From assembly GCA_963923455.1 (NCBI GenBank), contig CAWULT010000172.1, forward strand, positions 1 through 7,838: 7,838 bases of DNA, in the 5' to 3' direction. Source of the DNA: CAWULT01 sp963923455. GTDB taxonomy: Bacteria; Acidobacteriota; Vicinamibacteria; Vicinamibacterales; UBA2999. Under the pieces are notes generated by a model, which did no database searches, was not told the DNA's origin, and saw nothing but the letters and a program-made list of their open reading frames with translations. Below are positions 5,861 through 7,838 of this stretch, piece after piece (positions within the stretch are counted from its first letter, which is position 1; every line of letters begins with the position of its first letter). The translations under genes and the position numbers were made by a program.

Positions 5861-6386
5861 TCATCCATCTACCTCGGAAGGGTCCTCCAGGTCGCCCGGC
5901 AGCGTCTCCGCAGGATACGCATCGGTCCGGCCGAGGCGACGCGCCGCGGTCGCGCGTGCACCCACCGCCAACGCCAGTCGCCCGGCCTTGCCAAGACCGC
6001 GCGGCGGCATCGCGTAATACACCGCCTCGTACTCGCCCGCACGAACCAGAAACGTCTCGTGCCAGACGCCGACGTCATCCGACCCGGCCACTCGCCGGTT
6101 GAACGCCGCCCACGCCGGCAGATGCGCCGCGTCCCGACTACGGGCGTATGCGTCCAGATCCTCGAAGGAGCGCCAGTAACTGCACAATCGTGCCGAACCC
6201 GATCTCGGTCCACAGGCAGCCGAGCTCCGGGTGCCGGGCCAGTTCGCGCAGCATCCTCGGCATGGCAAGGAGCACCAGCAGCCACGCCCACGCCTTCCAC
6301 GGCTTGTTGATCCGCATGCCGATGAGGAAGACCACGAAGTCACCATCGACCTCGGCGGCCATGCGCAGCCCGTTCCACCCTGCCAC
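5861..6386 (-). pseudogene. DUF4188 monooxygenase-like protein, broken by a one-base frameshift
   Basis: Two frames together give a complete 174-residue DUF4188-type protein. The first part starts MAGWNGLRMAAEVDGDFVVF and includes LIGMRINKPWKAWAWLLVLL, AMPRMLRELARHPELG and EIGFGTIVQ (residue 69). The second continues YWRSFEDLDAYARSRDAAHL, PAWAAFNRRVAGSDDVGVWH and ETFLVRAGEYEAVYYAMPP. The join is at 6178-6179: the expected CAG-TAC-TGG (VQYW) reads CAGTTACTGG, with one extra T. Unshifted translation would stop at 6138 after LLALLRGSGRIRP. The GTG at 6386 is favoured because AAAGGGG (6393-6399) lies 6 nt upstream. The family has a dimeric ferredoxin-like fold related to heme or small-molecule monooxygenases; substrate unknown. 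The otherwise intact sequence suggests a very recent mutation or a sequencing error. It diverges from the CxxC gene at 6532. Confidence 0.8.
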
Positions 6387-6454
6387 TTCGCGCCCCTTTC
6401 CGGCCCTTGGCCCGCAGATTCTGGCGCATTGCCGCGACATTTCCCCATGCCCCC

Positions 6455-6482
6455 TTGACTCCCTACCGGGTATGGGTATGAT
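6455..6482 (+). promoter_or_regulatory. Sigma70-type promoter of the CxxC/CxxC gene
   Basis: TTGACT (6455-6460) and TATGAT (6477-6482) are separated by 16 bases. Both boxes are close to consensus and rare in such GC-rich DNA. A start near 6489 would give a leader of about 43 nt to the ATG at 6532. Confidence 0.7.
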
Positions 6483-6509
6483 GCACACATCGGATACCCG
6501 TACCGGGTA
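6464..6509 (+). promoter_or_regulatory. Candidate operator: GGGTA/TACCC repeats over the promoter
   Basis: TACCGGGTA occurs at 6464-6472 and again at 6501-6509. GGTATGGGTAT (6469-6479) is inverted as ATACCCGTACC (6494-6504) with 10 of 11 bases matching, around a 14-base centre. TACCC-N5-GGGTA (6495-6509) is a further small dyad. The repeats cover the spacer, the -10 box and the probable transcription start, a usual place for a repressor site. The TACCC...GGGTA shape recalls CsoR/DUF156-type operators, but no such regulator is in the window, so the binding protein is unknown. Confidence 0.5.
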
Positions 6510-6531
6510 CCGGAAAGGAACGAGGGATACC

Positions 6532-6750
6532 ATGTGGACGATTCGCGGTGAGCTGCGCTGCATCGCCTGCTCCCGCTACCTGGGCGACTTCGAGTCGCAC
6601 CCGGAGCGGCACGGCAAGGGCGATCTGCACCTCGTCGAGCCGAAGGCCGGGGCACTCCCCCAGCACGCGGTGGCGACCGAGGCCGGCCTCCGCTGCTCGC
6701 GCTGTGGCGGGCGAGTGGTGACTGAGATGCTGGAGCGCGTCGCGGCCTGA
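6532..6750 (+). CDS. Small CxxC/CxxC zinc-ribbon-like protein (72 aa)
   Basis: A 72-residue protein starting MWTIRGELRCIACSRYLGDF. Cys10-Ile-Ala-Cys13 and Cys55-Ser-Arg-Cys58 (RCSRCGGRVV) would bind one zinc ion as a zinc ribbon, joined by a His-containing middle part (SHPERHGKGDLHLVEPK). Function is unknown; a nucleic-acid-binding, redox or metal-sensing role is possible but not shown. The ATG is set by GAGGG (6522-6526) 5 nt upstream. Two signals bound the unit: the promoter at 6455-6482 and the terminator at 6776-6818, so it is a single-gene transcript. It is the only plus-strand gene here and shares a 145-base control region with the divergent DUF4188 gene. The repeats over its promoter suggest it is switched by a repressor. 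Confidence 0.8.
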   Translation: MWTIRGELRCIACSRYLGDFESHPERHGKGDLHLVEPKAGALPQHAVATEAGLRCSRCGGRVVTEMLERVAA

Positions 6751-6775
6751 CTGCAGCACCTCCACTGCATCACGA

Positions 6776-6818
6776 AGGAAGGGGCGGTGCCGATGGCGCC
6801 GCCCCTTCCTCTTTCTCC
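6776..6818 (+). terminator. Intrinsic terminator after the CxxC/CxxC gene
   Basis: A 16-bp stem (6776-6791 with 6795-6810, one G-U pair) closes a 3-base loop and is followed by TCTTTCTCC. It begins 25 nt after the stop codon. The convergent peroxiredoxin gene ends at 6873, so the hairpin may also stop transcripts from that side, though without a T-run. Confidence 0.85.
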
Positions 6819-6872
6819 TACTTACTCGCGCCTCGAACAGTGGCCCCTGCCATGCCCGAGGAGACGCTGTGG

Positions 6873-7367
6873 TTAGGTTTTCTTTGCCGCTTTCTTGTTT
6901 ATGTCGCGCATGGCAGCAACGACCGCCGGGCCGTGCCCGGCCGCGCGGGCGCGCTTCCAGACCTTCAGCAGGCGCCCGTCGGGCCCGATGAGGAACGTGG
7001 AGCGGATCATGCCGAGCGAGGTGCGCCCGTACATCGTCTTCTCGCCCCAGGCGCCGTAGCGCTCGGCGACCTTCGCGCCCTGGTCAACCAGCAGTGGGAA
7101 CGGCAGGCCGTGCGCGGTGCGGAAGCGGCGGTGCGACTCCGCCGGGTCGGTGGAGACGCCCAGCACGGTGACACCCAGCGCCTGAAGCTCCGCCTCGGTG
7201 TCGCGGAGCGAGCAGGCCTGCGTCGTGCAGCCCGGCGTCATGTCCTTCGGGTAGAAGTAGAGCGCAACGATGCGCCCCGCGTAGTCGGACAGGCCGTGCA
7301 TGGTGCCGTCCTGGTCCGGCAGCAGGAACGGCGGCGCGGGGTCACCGGCCTCGAGCGTGACAGCCAT
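6873..7367 (-). CDS. bcp: Thioredoxin-dependent peroxiredoxin, PrxQ/BCP type
   Basis: A 164-residue peroxiredoxin of normal length for the PrxQ/BCP group, which reduces hydrogen peroxide and organic peroxides with electrons from thioredoxin. The active site is DMTPGC47TTQAC52: Cys47 is the peroxidatic cysteine and Cys52, five residues later, the resolving cysteine found in the alpha-helical 2-Cys BCP type. Other family marks are GDPAPPFLLPDQDG near the start, VALYFYPKD before the site, VLGVSTDPAESHRRF, FPLLVDQGAKVAERYGAWGE and RSTFLIGPDGRL. The Lys-rich end (NKKAAKKT) is unremarkable. The ATG at 7367 has a poor, close G-rich ribosome binding site. It starts 11 nt after the RAM-domain gene and is probably its operon partner. 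Cytoplasmic, with no signal peptide. Confidence 0.96.
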   Translation of the reverse strand: MAVTLEAGDPAPPFLLPDQDGTMHGLSDYAGRIVALYFYPKDMTPGCTTQACSLRDTEAELQALGVTVLGVSTDPAESHRRFRTAHGLPFPLLVDQGAKVAERYGAWGEKTMYGRTSLGMIRSTFLIGPDGRLLKVWKRARAAGHGPAVVAAMRDINKKAAKKT

Positions 7368-7378
7368 GTTCCCCGCCC

Positions 7379-7615
7379 CTACGTGCCGGGGAACGCGACC
7401 AGCGAGGTCGTCGACTGGATGCCGTCCAGCGTGCGGATGCGATCCGCGAGGATCGGCGGGATGTCCGTGAGCGTCTCCGTCACGAGCTCCACGACGATGT
7501 CATAGGGCCCCATCACCTCGTGCACCGTCGCGACGCCGTCGACGCCCTTGAGCGTCTCCGCGACCCGGTGCGTGGCTCCGGGATTTGTGACGATCAGCAC
7601 ATACGCCTTGACCAT
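7379..7615 (-). CDS. Stand-alone Lrp/AsnC ligand-binding (RAM) domain protein
   Basis: A 78-residue protein made only of the RAM domain of Lrp/AsnC regulators: first strand MVKAYVLIVTNPG, helix THRVAETLKGVDGV, the conserved ATVHEVMGPYDIVVEL turn that binds small effectors, and the closing strand IRTLDGIQSTTSLVAF. There is no helix-turn-helix, so it cannot bind DNA by itself. Such proteins assemble as dimers or larger rings and are thought to sense amino acids or to modulate full-length Lrp proteins; the ligand here is unknown. The ATG at 7615 is chosen because GGAGG (7623-7627) lies 7 nt upstream and the domain starts there. The frame stays open further upstream, but that part is Arg/Ala-rich and unlike any domain. 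First gene of a two-gene unit with the peroxiredoxin. Confidence 0.92.
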   Translation of the reverse strand: MVKAYVLIVTNPGATHRVAETLKGVDGVATVHEVMGPYDIVVELVTETLTDIPPILADRIRTLDGIQSTTSLVAFPGT

Positions 7616-7658
7616 GCTGTGGCCTCCACGATTGTGTTTCCCCGCCCTGTGCGGTGCT

Positions 7659-7664
7659 ATCATA
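7659..7664 (-). promoter_or_regulatory. Candidate -10 box for the RAM-peroxiredoxin operon
   Basis: On the minus strand TATGAT lies 43 bases before the ATG, within the small palindrome GCCTATGATAGC. No good -35 box is seen at the usual distance, so an activator or a degenerate box would be needed. Confidence 0.4.
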
Positions 7665-7774
7665 GGCGCCGCTCCGGGTGCGCGGATTGTTGAACGTAAT
7701 CGACGGTGCACAGCATACTCGCGAGCGCGAACGCCCTCGGCCGGGTCGTACGACGCGGTGAACGGCAATCGCAC

Positions 7775-7816
7775 GGAAGCAGGCGATCGGGATGCGGCCG
7801 CGGGCCGCTTCCTTTT
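7775..7816 (+). terminator. Hairpin with T-run, possible terminator of an unseen plus-strand RNA
   Basis: GCGGCC (7794-7799) pairs with GGCCGC (7803-7808), and an outer GGAAGC (7775-7780) can pair with GCTTCC (7807-7812) as an alternative. TTTTG follows at once. This is terminator-like in the plus direction, yet no plus-strand gene precedes it between 7616 and 7774. It may end a small RNA or be chance. Confidence 0.35.
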
Positions 7817-7838
7817 GTCCGCCTCCAGCACAACGCAG

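Noticed and set aside
5861..6655. Single 264-codon minus-strand frame covering the DUF4188 region
   Set aside because: Only its last 105 residues belong to the family. The upstream part is Ser/Arg/Cys-rich nonsense overlapping the CxxC gene; the true N-terminus is in the neighbouring frame.
7379..7831. Longer 150-residue reading of the RAM-domain gene
   Set aside because: The extra 72 residues are Arg/Ala-rich without a domain, cross a hairpin and the candidate -10 box, and a good GGAGG supports the internal ATG at 7615.

Overview
The window is a GC-rich bacterial chromosome segment. It most likely comes from a Chloroflexota lineage near Dehalococcoidia. The best clue is the tmRNA: its tag frame reads GDTQLALAA and appears to resume on a glycine codon (GGC). 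From memory, Dehalococcoides tmRNA also has a Gly-starting tag, so this placement is an inference. GTG/TTG starts and small CxxC zinc proteins fit but do not prove it.

Layout. Nearly everything is on the minus strand. At the left edge is the N-terminal part of a Gfo/Idh/MocA-type oxidoreductase (1-398). Next are two tightly coupled small genes (577-807 and 477-575), a Cys/His zinc-binding-like protein followed by a 32-residue Lys-rich peptide. A strong hairpin (948-981) separates them from a large Ig-repeat surface protein (1005-3227). That protein has no signal peptide and its frame closes right next to a perfect 32-bp inverted repeat (3262-3334). The central block is a trans-translation cluster, all on the minus strand: a PDZ/S41 tail-specific protease (4353-5645), smpB (3811-4290) and ssrA (3443-3792). 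The right part holds a DUF4188 monooxygenase-like gene broken by a one-base frameshift (5861-6386). Divergent from it is the only plus-strand gene, a 72-residue CxxC/CxxC protein (6532-6750) with a clear sigma70 promoter overlapped by GGGTA/TACCC repeats. At the right end is a two-gene operon: a stand-alone Lrp/AsnC RAM domain protein (7379-7615) and a PrxQ/BCP peroxiredoxin (6873-7367).

How the genes work together. SmpB and tmRNA rescue stalled ribosomes and add a tag ending in LALAA. Proteases of the Ctp/Tsp family recognise apolar C-termini, so the neighbouring exported protease could dispose of tagged proteins outside the cytoplasm; this is inferred from gene order and family knowledge. 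No CRISPR array, tRNA, intact insertion sequence or phage gene was seen. The points most worth a second look are the 32-bp palindrome beside ssrA with its truncated surface protein, the protease-smpB-ssrA order, the Gln-to-Asn change in the protease, and the repeat-rich promoter at 6455-6510.
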